Origin: Nocardioides silvaticus
GTDB taxonomy: Bacteria > Actinomycetota > Actinomycetes > Propionibacteriales > Nocardioidaceae
Direction of reading: 5' to 3'
Assembly: GCF_003160695.1 (NCBI RefSeq)
Contig: NZ_QGDD01000005.1
Coordinates: 124,001-188,000, forward strand
Length of the DNA stretch: 64,000 bases
The position numbers and the translations under genes are program-made. Position 1 is the stretch's first letter; each line of letters begins with the position of its first letter. Below the pieces are notes generated by a model. That model was given only the letters and a program-made list of their open reading frames with translations, had not been told where the DNA came from and did not search any database. This document shows, piece by piece, positions 43,723-54,669 of this stretch.

Positions 43723-44290
43723 CGCAGCCGGTGCAGGGCCCGACGACGCCGGCGACGACGGGCAGGACCACCGGCCCGACGGCCTCGACCTGGCGCGGGC
43801 GATGATGCGCGGCGCAGTGGCGCCGGGCGCTGCGCCTGCGGGGCGCAAGAAGAAGTGGCGACCCTCCGGCACCAAGGCGCCGCGCGCGCGGCGGGGGAGC
43901 CAGGGCGGGATGAGCGGGGCCTACCCCGACGACCGCGACCCGCAGCCGCTGGGCGGCGAGGTCGGCCGGCTCATCGACCAGCACGGCTGGGGCCTCGACC
44001 TCCAGGTGCGGGGCGTCTTCGCGCGCTGGGCCGAGGTGGTCGGGCCGGAAATCGGCGCGCACTCCACACCGGAGACCCTCCAGGACGGCACCCTCGTCGT
44101 CCGCACCGACTCGACCGCGTGGGCGACCGAGCTCAAGCTGCTCGCGCCCAGCATCGTCAAGCGCCTCAACGGCGAGCTCGGCGACGGCACCGTGCTGGTC
44201 GTAGAGGTGCTCGGCCCGAACGCGCCGAGCTGGAAGCACGGAAGGCTCGGGCTGCGCGACGGGCGGGGCCCGCGCGACACCTACGGGTGA
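43709..44290 (+). CDS. dciA: DciA-like helicase-loading protein (DUF721)
   Basis: DciA recruits the replicative helicase in bacteria that lack DnaC. The 193 residues have a long disordered N-terminus (Asp/Gly-rich, then RGRKKKW-type basic patch) and the DUF721 domain at 85-180: [76 protein letters not shown]. It overlaps recF and stands directly before gyrB, the position known for mycobacterial and streptomycete homologues. Confidence 0.93.
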   Translation: MSADDAAGAGPDDAGDDGQDHRPDGLDLARAMMRGAVAPGAAPAGRKKKWRPSGTKAPRARRGSQGGMSGAYPDDRDPQPLGGEVGRLIDQHGWGLDLQVRGVFARWAEVVGPEIGAHSTPETLQDGTLVVRTDSTAWATELKLLAPSIVKRLNGELGDGTVLVVEVLGPNAPSWKHGRLGLRDGRGPRDTYG

Positions 44291-44546
44291 GCCCGTCTGC
44301 GGCCTCCGGAGAGGGCCTGGAAGGTTGGGCGGTCGTACGGGGGCTTGGTCGCACCCCTGCGCGGCGCTGCAAATGGCCCCGTTGTGGCACACAGGAGGGT
44401 TTTTCCTCCACAGTCCCCCCGCGTCGGGGACCCAGGAGCGTGTCCTGAGGCCCTCCGGGCGGTAGTATGGACATCGGCCGGGCACACGTCCCTCGAGCGT
44501 GAGCGACGGCCTTCTGTATGTCTTGACCCTGAACTGAAGAGGTGCC
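44291..44546 (+). promoter_or_regulatory. gyrB leader region
   Basis: This 256-base gap contains a TAGTAT at 44463-44468 that fits a -10 element; I see no good -35 in front of it. It implies a leader of about 75 bases. A purine-rich AGGAGGG followed by TTTTTCC lies at about 44390-44405. No gene is apparent. Confidence 0.5.
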
Positions 44547-46640
44547 GTGACCACCGACGAGCAGACGCCGACTCCCACCGACGGCATCCCCACCTCCGGT
44601 CCGAGCGGGGAGTACGACGCCTCCGCGATCCAGGTCCTCGAAGGACTCGAAGCGGTCCGCAAGCGGCCCGGCATGTACATCGGCTCGACCGGTGAGCGCG
44701 GGCTGCACCACCTGATCTGGGAGATCGTGGACAACGCGGTCGACGAGGCCCTCGCGGGCTACTGCGACCGGATCGTCGTCACCCTCCAGGCCGACGGTGG
44801 TGTGCGGGTCGAGGACAACGGCCGCGGCATCCCGACCGGCACCGCGCCGGGCCAGGAGCTCCCGGCCGTGACCCTCGCCCTCACCGTGCTCCACGCGGGC
44901 GGCAAGTTCGGCGGCGGCGGCTACAAGGTCTCGGGCGGACTGCACGGTGTCGGCGTCTCCGTCGTGAACGCGCTGTCGCGCAACCTCAAGGTCGAGGTCC
45001 GCAACCGCGGCAAGCTCTGGGAGCAGGAGTTCTCCCTCGGCGTGCCCGACTACGACCTGCGCGAGGTGCGCGACCTCGAGCCGGGGGAGGGCACCGGCAC
45101 GACCGTGACCTGGTACGCCTCGCCCGAGATCTTCGAGACGACCGCCTACAACCTCGAGACGATCACGACCCGCTTCCGCGAGATGGCCTTCCTCAACAAG
45201 GGCCTGGAGATCGTGGTGCTCGACCAGCGCGCCGACGCCGGCGAGGTCGCCGACGCGGTCGCCGACGACACGGCCAGCAACGACGTCGACCAGGGGCACG
45301 CCGGCGCGATCGAGCGGACCGAGGCGGGGCTGAAGCAGGTCTTCAAGTACGAGCGCGGCCTGGTCGACTACGTCGAGCACATCAACCGGGCGAAGACCGC
45401 GGCCAACCCGTCGATCATCTCGTTCGAGGCCGACACCCCCGAGGACTCCGAGAACCACATGAGCCTCGAGGTCGCGATGCAGTGGAACACCGGCTACAAC
45501 GAGTCGGTCCACACCTTCGCCAACACGATCAACACCCACGAGGGCGGCACCCACGAGGAGGGCTTCCGCTCGGCGCTCACCTCCCTGGTCAACGGGTGGG
45601 GCGAGCAGTGGGGCCTGATCAAGAAGCGCGAGGACCGAGTGTCCGGCGAGGACATCCGTGAGGGCCTGACCGCGATCATCTCGATCAAGCTCGGCGAGCC
45701 GCAGTTCGAGGGTCAGACCAAGACCAAGCTCGGCAACACCGAGGCCAAGGGCTTCGTGCAGCGGGTCGTCAACGACCAGCTCGGCGCGTGGCTCGAGCAG
45801 AACCCGAGCGAGGGCAAGGAGATCATCCGCAAGTCTCAGGCCGCGGCGACCGCGCGCAACGCGGCGCGCAAGGCGCGCGAGCTCGCCCGCAACCGCAAGG
45901 GCCTGCTCGGCGGCGGCGGCCTCCCCGGCAAGCTGTCGGACTGCCAGTCGACGAACCCGGAGGAGTGCGAGGTCTTCATCGTCGAGGGCGACTCCGCCGG
46001 CGGCTCGGCGCGGCAGGGTCGTGACCCGCGGATCCAGGCGATCCTCCCGATCCGCGGCAAAATCCTCAACGTCGAGAAGGCGCGGATCGACAAGGTGCTG
46101 GCCAACCAGGAGGTGCAGGCCATCATCTCCGCGCTCGGCACCGGCATCCAGGAGGAGTTCGACCTGGAGAAGCTGCGCTACCACAAGATCGTGCTGATGG
46201 CCGACGCCGACGTCGACGGCCACCACATCAACACGCTGCTGCTGACGCTGCTCTTCCGGTTCATGAAGCCGCTCATCGAGCACGGCTACGTCTACATGGC
46301 GCAGCCCCCGCTCTACCGGATCCGCTGGAACAAGCCGCACGAGCACGAGTTCGTCTACTCCGACGCCGAGCGCGACCTGCTGATGCGCGACGGCCAGGAG
46401 CAGGGCAAGAAGCTGCCCAAGGAGAACCCGGTCCAGCGCTACAAGGGTCTCGGCGAGATGAACGCCGAGGAGCTGTGGGAGACCACGATGAACCCCGACC
46501 AGCGGCTGATGCTCCAGGTCACCCTCGACGACGCGGCCCAGGCCGACGAGATCTTCTCGATCCTGATGGGGGAGGACGTCGAGCAGCGGCGCTCCTTCAT
46601 CCAGCGCAACGCCAAGGACGTCCGGTTCCTTGACATCTAG
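44547..46640 (+). CDS. gyrB: DNA gyrase subunit B
   Basis: ATPase subunit of gyrase, which introduces negative supercoils. The 697 residues include the GHKL ATPase site ([41 protein letters not shown]), the transducer domain, and the TOPRIM region [39 protein letters not shown] with PLYRIRW, ending [11 protein letters not shown] 44547 follows GAAGAGGTGCC. There are two acidic insertions compared with E. coli. It is cotranscribed with or shortly followed by gyrA after 219 bases. Confidence 0.98.
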   Translation: MTTDEQTPTPTDGIPTSGPSGEYDASAIQVLEGLEAVRKRPGMYIGSTGERGLHHLIWEIVDNAVDEALAGYCDRIVVTLQADGGVRVEDNGRGIPTGTAPGQELPAVTLALTVLHAGGKFGGGGYKVSGGLHGVGVSVVNALSRNLKVEVRNRGKLWEQEFSLGVPDYDLREVRDLEPGEGTGTTVTWYASPEIFETTAYNLETITTRFREMAFLNKGLEIVVLDQRADAGEVADAVADDTASNDVDQGHAGAIERTEAGLKQVFKYERGLVDYVEHINRAKTAANPSIISFEADTPEDSENHMSLEVAMQWNTGYNESVHTFANTINTHEGGTHEEGFRSALTSLVNGWGEQWGLIKKREDRVSGEDIREGLTAIISIKLGEPQFEGQTKTKLGNTEAKGFVQRVVNDQLGAWLEQNPSEGKEIIRKSQAAATARNAARKARELARNRKGLLGGGGLPGKLSDCQSTNPEECEVFIVEGDSAGGSARQGRDPRIQAILPIRGKILNVEKARIDKVLANQEVQAIISALGTGIQEEFDLEKLRYHKIVLMADADVDGHHINTLLLTLLFRFMKPLIEHGYVYMAQPPLYRIRWNKPHEHEFVYSDAERDLLMRDGQEQGKKLPKENPVQRYKGLGEMNAEELWETTMNPDQRLMLQVTLDDAAQADEIFSILMGEDVEQRRSFIQRNAKDVRFLDI

Positions 46641-46681
46641 AGCACGCGAGCGCCGTCAGCCGGCCGCGAACCTGTACCCGG

Positions 46682-46800
46682 CTGGGACGGGGAGCGAAGC
46701 GACCGACGTCCCAGGTAGCCGACCCGGCGGGAACTTTGCCCTCGCGAGCGCAGCGAGCCGCTTCGAAGTTCGCGCCGTGTCGGCGAGCGCGTCGAGCGCG
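46682..46800. repeat. Inverted repeats in the gyrB-gyrA gap
   Basis: CTGGGACG (46682-46689) pairs with CGTCCCAG (46707-46714) around GGGGAGCGAAGCGACCG. Shortly after, GCCCTCGCGAGCGCAGCGAGCC and GGCGAGCGCGTCGAGCGCGACC contain additional GAGCGNAGCGA-type palindromic units. The interval is non-coding and may be a REP-like insertion or an attenuator. Confidence 0.55.
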
Positions 46801-46859
46801 ACCTAGCCGGCTATCCCGGACTCTAAGACTTTTCCTAGACGACGCGAGAAAGAGCAATC

Positions 46860-49606
<2,747 letters not shown>

Positions 49607-49607
<1 letters not shown>

Positions 49608-50260
49608 TGTCGGACCGCACCAAGGGTCCCGCGACCGTACCCGTCCCGAAGCCCGGGTCGGGTCAGTCGGGCTCCTCGGCCGCCGACGAAGGCACCGCCG
49701 CCCGGCCGAAGCCCCGCCCCGGGAAGGGCAAGAAGGACGACGCGCTCCCGCCGCCGCCCCCGCTCCCGCCGGTCGACCAGAAGGCCCGCCCGGTCGGCGC
49801 CCCGATGGCGCCGCCGGCGTCGCCCCCGACGGTGACCACGCCGGCGACGGCGACCGCCACGGCCACCGACACCAAGGCCGCGGCGCGCGGCCCGCGCCGG
49901 GCCCGCCTCCGGCTGACCCGGATCGACCCCTGGACGGTCATGAAGACCGCCTTCCTGCTCTCGATCGCCTTCGCCGTCGTCACCGTCGTGTCGGTGGCGA
50001 TGGTCTGGCAGGTCCTCGGCGCCGCGGGTGTCTGGGACTCGATCAACTCCACGATCCAGGAAGCCATCGGCGGCGAGGACGTCGCCGACTTCCAGGTCGA
50101 GGACTACGTCGGCACCAGCCGCGTCCTCGGCTTCACCATGCTGGTCGCCGCGATCGACGTCATCCTCATCACCGCCGGCGCCACCCTCACCGCCTTCCTC
50201 TACAACATGGCCGCCGCCCTCCTCGGCGGCGTCGAGGTCACCCTCGCCGAGGACGCCTGA
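49607..50260 (+). CDS. DUF3566 membrane protein
   Basis: A 217-residue membrane protein conserved directly after gyrA in actinobacteria. N-terminal 95 residues are Pro/Ala/Thr-rich and disordered. The DUF3566 domain starts ARLRLTRIDPWTVMKTAFLLSIAFAVVTVVSVAMVWQVL, with a second span at GFTMLVAAIDVILITAGATLTAFLYNMAAALLGGVEVTLAED. In mycobacteria the related protein CwsA-neighbour genes affect cell shape, but no function is set here. Start overlaps gyrA by one base. Confidence 0.92.
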
Positions 50261-50261
50261 G

Positions 50262-50380
50262 CCTCCTGGTGGTCGAGTGCCCGAGCCGCCAGGCGAGGGC
50301 GTATCGAGACCCCGCATCCGTCCGCCGCCTCCTGGTGGTCGAGTAGCCCGAGCCGCCAGGCGAGGGCGTATCGAGACCCC
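50262..50380. repeat. Two inverted copies of the dispersed repeat after DUF3566
   Basis: Copies at 50262-50313 and 50328-50380 read, on the plus strand, CCTCCTGGTGGTCGAGT...GCGTATCGAGACCCC, i.e. the reverse complement of the TCTCGATACG...CTACTCGAC unit at 5281. The middle forms a palindrome (GCCGCCAGGCGAGGGC). They may end transcription of the gyrase operon. Confidence 0.8.
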
Positions 50381-50478
50381 CGAACCCGTCCGCCTCCCGT
50401 TTTGTTGGGCCCGGACGCTGTCCGGTAACGTTCCCCCTCGGTTCGCCGACGAGGCTTCCACTCCGAGGCGGACCACCC

Positions 50479-50552
50479 GGGCCTATAGCTCAGACGGTTA
50501 GAGCGCTTCCCTGATAAGGAAGAGGTCACAGGTTCAAGTCCTGTTAGGCCCA
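50479..50552 (+). tRNA. tRNA-Ile (GAT)
   Basis: 74-nt cloverleaf without CCA. Acceptor GGGCCTA pairs with TAGGCCC, D-arm has TAGCTCAGACGGTTAGAG, anticodon stem CTTCC/GGAAG with loop CTGATAA giving anticodon GAT, and T-arm CAGGTTCAAGTCCTG. Encoded CCA is incomplete (ACC follows). Confidence 0.97.
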
Positions 50553-50599
50553 CCCGCACGCACAGCCCTCGGGCACCACCCTTTTCGACGGAGGACAGC

Positions 50600-50728
50600 G
50601 TGATCAAGAAGCTCGTACTCACCGCCCTCGCAACCGCCGGCGTCGCCTTCGCCGTCCGGAAGCTGCAGGAGAGCAAGGCGGAGCAAGCCCTCTGGGCCGA
50701 GGCCACCGACCCGCTCCCGGAGGCCTGA
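50600..50728 (+). CDS. DLW-39-family small protein
   Basis: A 42-residue protein: [22 protein letters not shown] followed by [21 protein letters not shown] hydrophobic N-terminal helix is followed by the acidic LWxEATDP end, the actinobacterial DLW-39 family, which lies between the tRNA-Ile and tRNA-Ala genes after gyrA in many genomes. GTG 50600 is preceded by GGAGG. The function is unknown; a membrane-associated role is suggested by the N-terminal helix. Confidence 0.88.
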   Translation: MIKKLVLTALATAGVAFAVRKLQESKAEQALWAEATDPLPEA

Positions 50729-50759
50729 GCACTACCGTTCCACCCGGAGTTTCCACTCA

Positions 50760-50832
50760 GGGGCCTTGGCGCAATTGGTAGCGCACCTGCTTTGCAAGCA
50801 GGGGGTTAGGGGTTCGAGTCCCCTAGGCTCCA
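50760..50832 (+). tRNA. tRNA-Ala (TGC)
   Basis: 73-nt cloverleaf: acceptor GGGGCCT with AGGCTCC (one G-U pair), anticodon stem CCTGC/GCAGG with loop TTTGCAA giving anticodon TGC, and T-arm GGGGTTCGAGTCCCC. Core gene order ends here and accessory DNA starts directly after its 3' end, so it is the likely integration site of an island. Confidence 0.97.
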
Positions 50833-51123
50833 CTTAGAGAAACCGCAGGTCACCCCTCGGATTCTTTCTTTCTAGAGTGCTCCAGATAGTTTCGAGATCG
50901 GACGCAAGGGGGACTGAAGGGGGAAGTACTCGTCTGGACGCGGTGACATCGACCTCAGCGCGTAGAGGATCCTTGCAACAGCGCTCAGACTTCGTCGAGC
51001 CGGTCGTCGAGCCGCGGGAACACACGAGAAACAAGGAGCGGCTGGTGCGGTTCCACGAGACAGGTGTCAGTTGATTCGGCACTGACACGACCACTTCCAA
51101 GCCGCTTGCTCTAGCCTTCTCTC
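50833..51123. other. Gap between tRNA-Ala and the first island gene
   Basis: 291 bases with visibly lower GC than the core. I see no gene. A 7-bp inverted repeat (GTGTCAG, 11-base gap, CTGACAC) is at 51064-51088, before the first island gene. The left attachment site would be expected at the tRNA end. Confidence 0.55.
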
Positions 51124-51816
51124 GTGTCGCCGCCCGACGTCGCCTCGACGCCGTCGGCTCACATGTCTCCGGCCGACCTACGAAGCCGGCTCGTCGACAT
51201 CGCGCGCAAGGACCTTCCCGCCCTGGTCCGCGAACTCGTCATCGACCGCCAGCAGCCCCACTGCTTCGCCGACGACCTCACCGTCTTCCCGATGGTCCAG
51301 GAGCACCTCGCGAGCGGCCTCAAGATCGACCCCGGCGGCGTCCGCCTGGTCGGTAGCGGATGCGTCGGATACAGCGTCGCCCCCGACACGTTTCCCCGTC
51401 AGTTCCACGATGGCTCCGACCTCGACTTCGCCATCGTCTCTGAGGAGCTCTTCGACGCTGCCTGGGACACGCTCCTTACTTGGGGACATCCCCGCCGGCA
51501 TGGTCTCTACGCGCACGAGCTCGATTGGTTCAACCGGCGCAAGGACGAGATCTTCTGGGGTTGGATTGACGTCGGATACCTGACCTTTCCGCGGCTCAAG
51601 TTCATGCGTGAACTCCGTCCCCTCCGAGACCTCCGCTTCCGCTGGTTCGACGCCTTCCAAAGCGTCTCCGGCGCTTTCCCCAGCACCCACCTTGCCGGCC
51701 GGGATGTGGGTGGGCGCCTCTACCGAACCGAGGACCAACTGGTTCACTATCAGGCCGAAGGCCTGCGCAAGCTCAAGTATCGCCTGGCTAACGCCAGCAA
51801 GAAGAAGGAGGCGTAG
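51124..51816 (+). CDS. Nucleotidyltransferase-like protein paired with DUF262
   Basis: A 230-residue protein. Residues 73-104 read VRLVGSGCVGYSVAPDTF...DGSDLDFAIVS, which matches the pattern of the polymerase-beta nucleotidyltransferase core: GSG/GS followed by a D-x-D (here SDLDF). A third acidic residue may be in WGWIDVGYL. It is therefore probably a nucleotidyltransferase of the kind found in small defence and toxin-antitoxin modules, but the exact family is not recognised. GTG 51124 is used; ATG 51163 is an alternative. It ends two bases before the DUF262 gene. Confidence 0.7.
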   Translation: MSPPDVASTPSAHMSPADLRSRLVDIARKDLPALVRELVIDRQQPHCFADDLTVFPMVQEHLASGLKIDPGGVRLVGSGCVGYSVAPDTFPRQFHDGSDLDFAIVSEELFDAAWDTLLTWGHPRRHGLYAHELDWFNRRKDEIFWGWIDVGYLTFPRLKFMRELRPLRDLRFRWFDAFQSVSGAFPSTHLAGRDVGGRLYRTEDQLVHYQAEGLRKLKYRLANASKKKEA

Positions 51817-51818
51817 TC

Positions 51819-52889
51819 ATGGACTTCACGAGCACGCAGCAGACCGTCGGCTGGTTCCGAGATCGCTATCTCGAAGGAACGCTCACTCTCAAGCCGCCCT
51901 ACCAGCGCAACCCCGTCTGGATGGCCCGCCAGAAGTGCCACCTCGTCGAGTCAGTCCTCATGAAGATGCCGATCCCCGAGATCTTTGTGCAGCAATCCAC
52001 CGACGAGGACGGCAACACCTCCTACGCCGTTGTCGACGGCCAGCAGCGCATCACAGCGCTCATGCAGTTCGTCGGCAGTTACGCCGGCGAAGACCAAGAA
52101 GAGTTCGACCAGTTCGCGCTCGACAAGCTCGCTCCTGAGTCGGACTGGTACAACCTCTCGTTCTCCGACCTCAAAGGACCCACGCGCAAGAAATTCTTTG
52201 GGTACGAGCTCGCCGTCCGTTACCTCAACTCCGACGACGAGGAGGAGATGAAGAGCGTTTTTCGGCGCCTGAACAGCTTCACCGTCCCCCTCAAGCCGCA
52301 GGAGCTCCGACACGCCACATACAGCGGGCCTTTCGCACACCTTGCAGACAAGCTCGCCACCGACTACGGCGACTACTTTGCGGAGAACCGCATCATCACT
52401 GTCGGTGCCATTCGCCGCATGGCCGACGTCGAGTTCGTCGCAGAACTACTGATTGGCACTATGCATGGCCCCCAGGGCGGTTCCGCGAAGATCATTGATG
52501 ACTACTACAAGACATACGAGGACTTCGAGGACGAGTTTCCCCGCCAGAGGAAGACCAAGGTCAAATTCGAGGAGACAATGAACGCGATCGAGCGGCTCTT
52601 CCCGGACCTCCGCGGCTCCCGGTGGGGCAACAAGAGCGACTTCTATTCCCTATTCGTCGCCCTCGCCGCCTTTCTGCCTGGCGGACCGCTCGCAGACAAG
52701 ACCGCAACGAAGTTGCGGAAGGCCCTTAACCAGTTTGAGCGCGAGGTCGAGGATCGGGTCGCCGACGAAGAAGCCAAGGTCTCGAAACAAGCGGCCTCGT
52801 ACGCCCGTGGCGTCGTACGGGCACCCAACGAAAAGTCCCGGCGCGCTGCTCGCCACGCTGCCATGCTCGAAGTGCTCGCGGGCGCCTGA
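51819..52889 (+). CDS. DUF262-domain protein (GmrS-like, ParB/Srx fold)
   Basis: A 356-residue protein with the DUF262 domain: LKPPYQRNPVWMARQKCHLVESVLMKMPIPEIFV and VVDGQQRITALMQFV (residues 71-85), a ParB-like fold that in GmrSD-type IV restriction systems acts as the NTP-dependent part. FRRLNSFTVPLKPQELRHATYSG is also typical. The DUF1524 HNH nuclease half of GmrSD is absent; the C-terminus is a charged helical region. It forms a two-gene unit with the nucleotidyltransferase-like protein, so the pair may be an incomplete or different type of defence module. ATG 51819 follows AAGAAGGAGGCG. Confidence 0.9.
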   Translation: MDFTSTQQTVGWFRDRYLEGTLTLKPPYQRNPVWMARQKCHLVESVLMKMPIPEIFVQQSTDEDGNTSYAVVDGQQRITALMQFVGSYAGEDQEEFDQFALDKLAPESDWYNLSFSDLKGPTRKKFFGYELAVRYLNSDDEEEMKSVFRRLNSFTVPLKPQELRHATYSGPFAHLADKLATDYGDYFAENRIITVGAIRRMADVEFVAELLIGTMHGPQGGSAKIIDDYYKTYEDFEDEFPRQRKTKVKFEETMNAIERLFPDLRGSRWGNKSDFYSLFVALAAFLPGGPLADKTATKLRKALNQFEREVEDRVADEEAKVSKQAASYARGVVRAPNEKSRRAARHAAMLEVLAGA

Positions 52890-53040
52890 CTCCAACCGCC
52901 GAGCGGCTCGTGCTCGCGCGGCTGGTCGATGGTGTCGAGCACGTCGCTGATCGCCGCGCACGACACGCTGACGCACCCATCAGCAACTCATCCGTAGATC
53001 GAAACTGGACGTGACGTCGTTGCCGGAGACGGTTGTAGGT

Positions 53041-53068
53041 CGTCTTTCGCAAAGACGTCCAGACGTCT
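53041..53068. promoter_or_regulatory. Inverted repeats before the winged-helix/methyltransferase pair
   Basis: CGTCTTTCGCAAAGACG (53041-53057, 7-bp arms) overlaps the direct repeats AGACGTCC and AGACGTCT (the latter itself palindromic, 53061-53068). Situated 37 bases before the winged-helix gene, these are good operator candidates for control of the methyltransferase unit. Confidence 0.55.
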
Positions 53069-53104
53069 ATGATCGTCTACACCGCTAAGCAAAGGAGAAG
53101 GATC

Positions 53105-53329
53105 GTGGCCGAACGCCGTCGCCCCGGAGCCGTACGAGACTCCATCCTCCGCGCCTACGACGCGCAGAAGAAGGGTTCCGAGCTCACCGTCGCCGAAATT
53201 CGCGACGCCGTCTCCGCCGACCTCGGCGAAGACGTACCCTCGTCGAGCGTCCGCTCCTACCTCAATATCAACACCCCGGACAAGTTCATCCGCACCGCCC
53301 GAGGCACCTACCGCCTGGTGCGTCGTTGA
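53105..53329 (+). CDS. Small winged-helix protein coupled to the methyltransferase
   Basis: A 74-residue protein: GAVRDSILRAYDAQKKGSELTVAEIRDAVSADLGEDVPSSSVRSYLNINTPDKFIRTARGTYRLV. It looks like a compact winged helix (helices then a strand pair at GTYRLV), as found as an N-terminal domain or partner of some DNA methyltransferases. GTG 53105 follows AAGGAGAAGGATC. Its stop overlaps the methyltransferase TTG start (TTGA), so the two are coupled. It may control the methyltransferase or bind its DNA target. Confidence 0.75.
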   Translation: MAERRRPGAVRDSILRAYDAQKKGSELTVAEIRDAVSADLGEDVPSSSVRSYLNINTPDKFIRTARGTYRLVRR

Positions 53330-54246
53330 AGCCACACACGTTCGGCCACGCTGAGCTCGTCAACACCGATTGCCTCACCTGGCTGAAGAAGCGGTCAGCG
53401 GAGTCCATCCACGCCGTGGTTACCGATCCTCCGTACGGCGCGACCGAATACTCACGGGAGCAGCAGGAAAAGCTGCGTGCCGGCAAGGGCGGCGTCTGGC
53501 GGATTCCGCCGTCGTTCGACGGCATCCGCCGAGCCCCCCTTCCGCGGTTCACGACCATGACCCAGTCCGACTTGGACCATATGTATGACTTCTTCCACAC
53601 ATGGGCCGAGGTCCTCAGACCGACACTCGTGCCAGGCGCACATGTCATGGTCGCCTGCAACCCACTTGCGTCCCCCTACATCTCAATGGCTCTTGCGCGC
53701 GCCGGACTCGAACGCCGCGGCGAGATAGTCCGCCTCGTCATGACGATGCGCGGCGGCGACCGCCCTAAGAACGCCCATGAGGAGTTCACTGACACCACCG
53801 TCATGCCACGGTCTCAGTGGGAGCCATGGCTCCTATACCGCGAGCCGCTCGGCTGCAAAACCGTGGCTGACAACCTTCGCAAGTACAAGACCGGAGCCCT
53901 GCGACGGATCAGCGACAAGCAGCCGTTCGGTGACGTAATTAAGTCGCACCCGACTCGGAAGCAGGAGCGCGAGGTCGCCAACCACCCTTCGCTCAAGCCA
54001 CAGTCGTTCCTTCGCGCCGTCGTACGAGCGTCCCTCCCAATGGGCGAGGGCGTTGTCCTCGACCCGTTCGCCGGCTCCGGATCAACCCTCGCCGCCGCAG
54101 AGGCGGTCGGCTATCAGTCAATCGGGCTCGAGCAGGATCCCGAGTACTTCAGAATTGCCCGGCGCGCGATCCCCAAACTAGCCGAGCTCGCTGTACCTGG
54201 ACTGGGGGCCGTCTCTGCACCCATCCCCGACGACGACCACGGGTGA
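53326..54246 (+). CDS. DNA methyltransferase, beta class
   Basis: A 306-residue amino-methyltransferase. The catalytic motif IV DPPY (34-37) precedes the SAM motif DPFAGSGST (246-254), so it is of the beta class; DPPY more often belongs to N6-adenine than N4-cytosine enzymes. Between them are FxxWAEVLRP and VMVACNPLASPYI. After motif I comes AAEAVGYQSIGLEQDPEYFRIARRAI. No restriction endonuclease gene follows, so it may be a solitary enzyme, or protect against something in this island. The TTG start overlaps the preceding stop. Confidence 0.92.
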   Translation: MKPHTFGHAELVNTDCLTWLKKRSAESIHAVVTDPPYGATEYSREQQEKLRAGKGGVWRIPPSFDGIRRAPLPRFTTMTQSDLDHMYDFFHTWAEVLRPTLVPGAHVMVACNPLASPYISMALARAGLERRGEIVRLVMTMRGGDRPKNAHEEFTDTTVMPRSQWEPWLLYREPLGCKTVADNLRKYKTGALRRISDKQPFGDVIKSHPTRKQEREVANHPSLKPQSFLRAVVRASLPMGEGVVLDPFAGSGSTLAAAEAVGYQSIGLEQDPEYFRIARRAIPKLAELAVPGLGAVSAPIPDDDHG

Positions 54247-54669
54247 TGGAGTCCACTGACACAATGCACAGGGCGAGTAGCAACATGTGCAGCGTCGTGC
54301 ATGGATCGGTTCCGTCGATCTCGAGGGGCGGTCAAAGAGTGCAGCTGTCACACGCCGGTTCACCTAGCGACCGGCGCGCCTCCGGGCGGGCGGCACGGGG
54401 GCGGCGCCGCCCTTCTCAGCATCGTCGCCCCACGGTGTCATCAACGCTGCTGGGCAACCACAACCTTTAGTTCCTAGCCCATGCCGAAGCAGCGAGGTCC
54501 CGGGACGTCCCGCGCGTGGAAGCGCTTCTGAAACCGGCGCCGCGGCGAAGCCACCTCCTGCCAGCCACGAAACTGGACACCGGCTGCGCGGCCGGGAGCA
54601 CGTCGTGGTCCCGCTTCGTAACGCCAGCGCGGCCCGTCCGCACCCTGCTCCGACATCCGCCGGACAGAA
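54247..54669. other. Gap between methyltransferase and mcrC, no gene seen
   Basis: 423 bases between convergent genes with no convincing coding pattern on either strand. It includes a GC-rich palindromic patch (GGGGGCGGCGCCGCCC near 54405) that could be a terminator. Composition alternates between AT-richer and very GC-rich blocks, as in decayed DNA. Confidence 0.5.
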
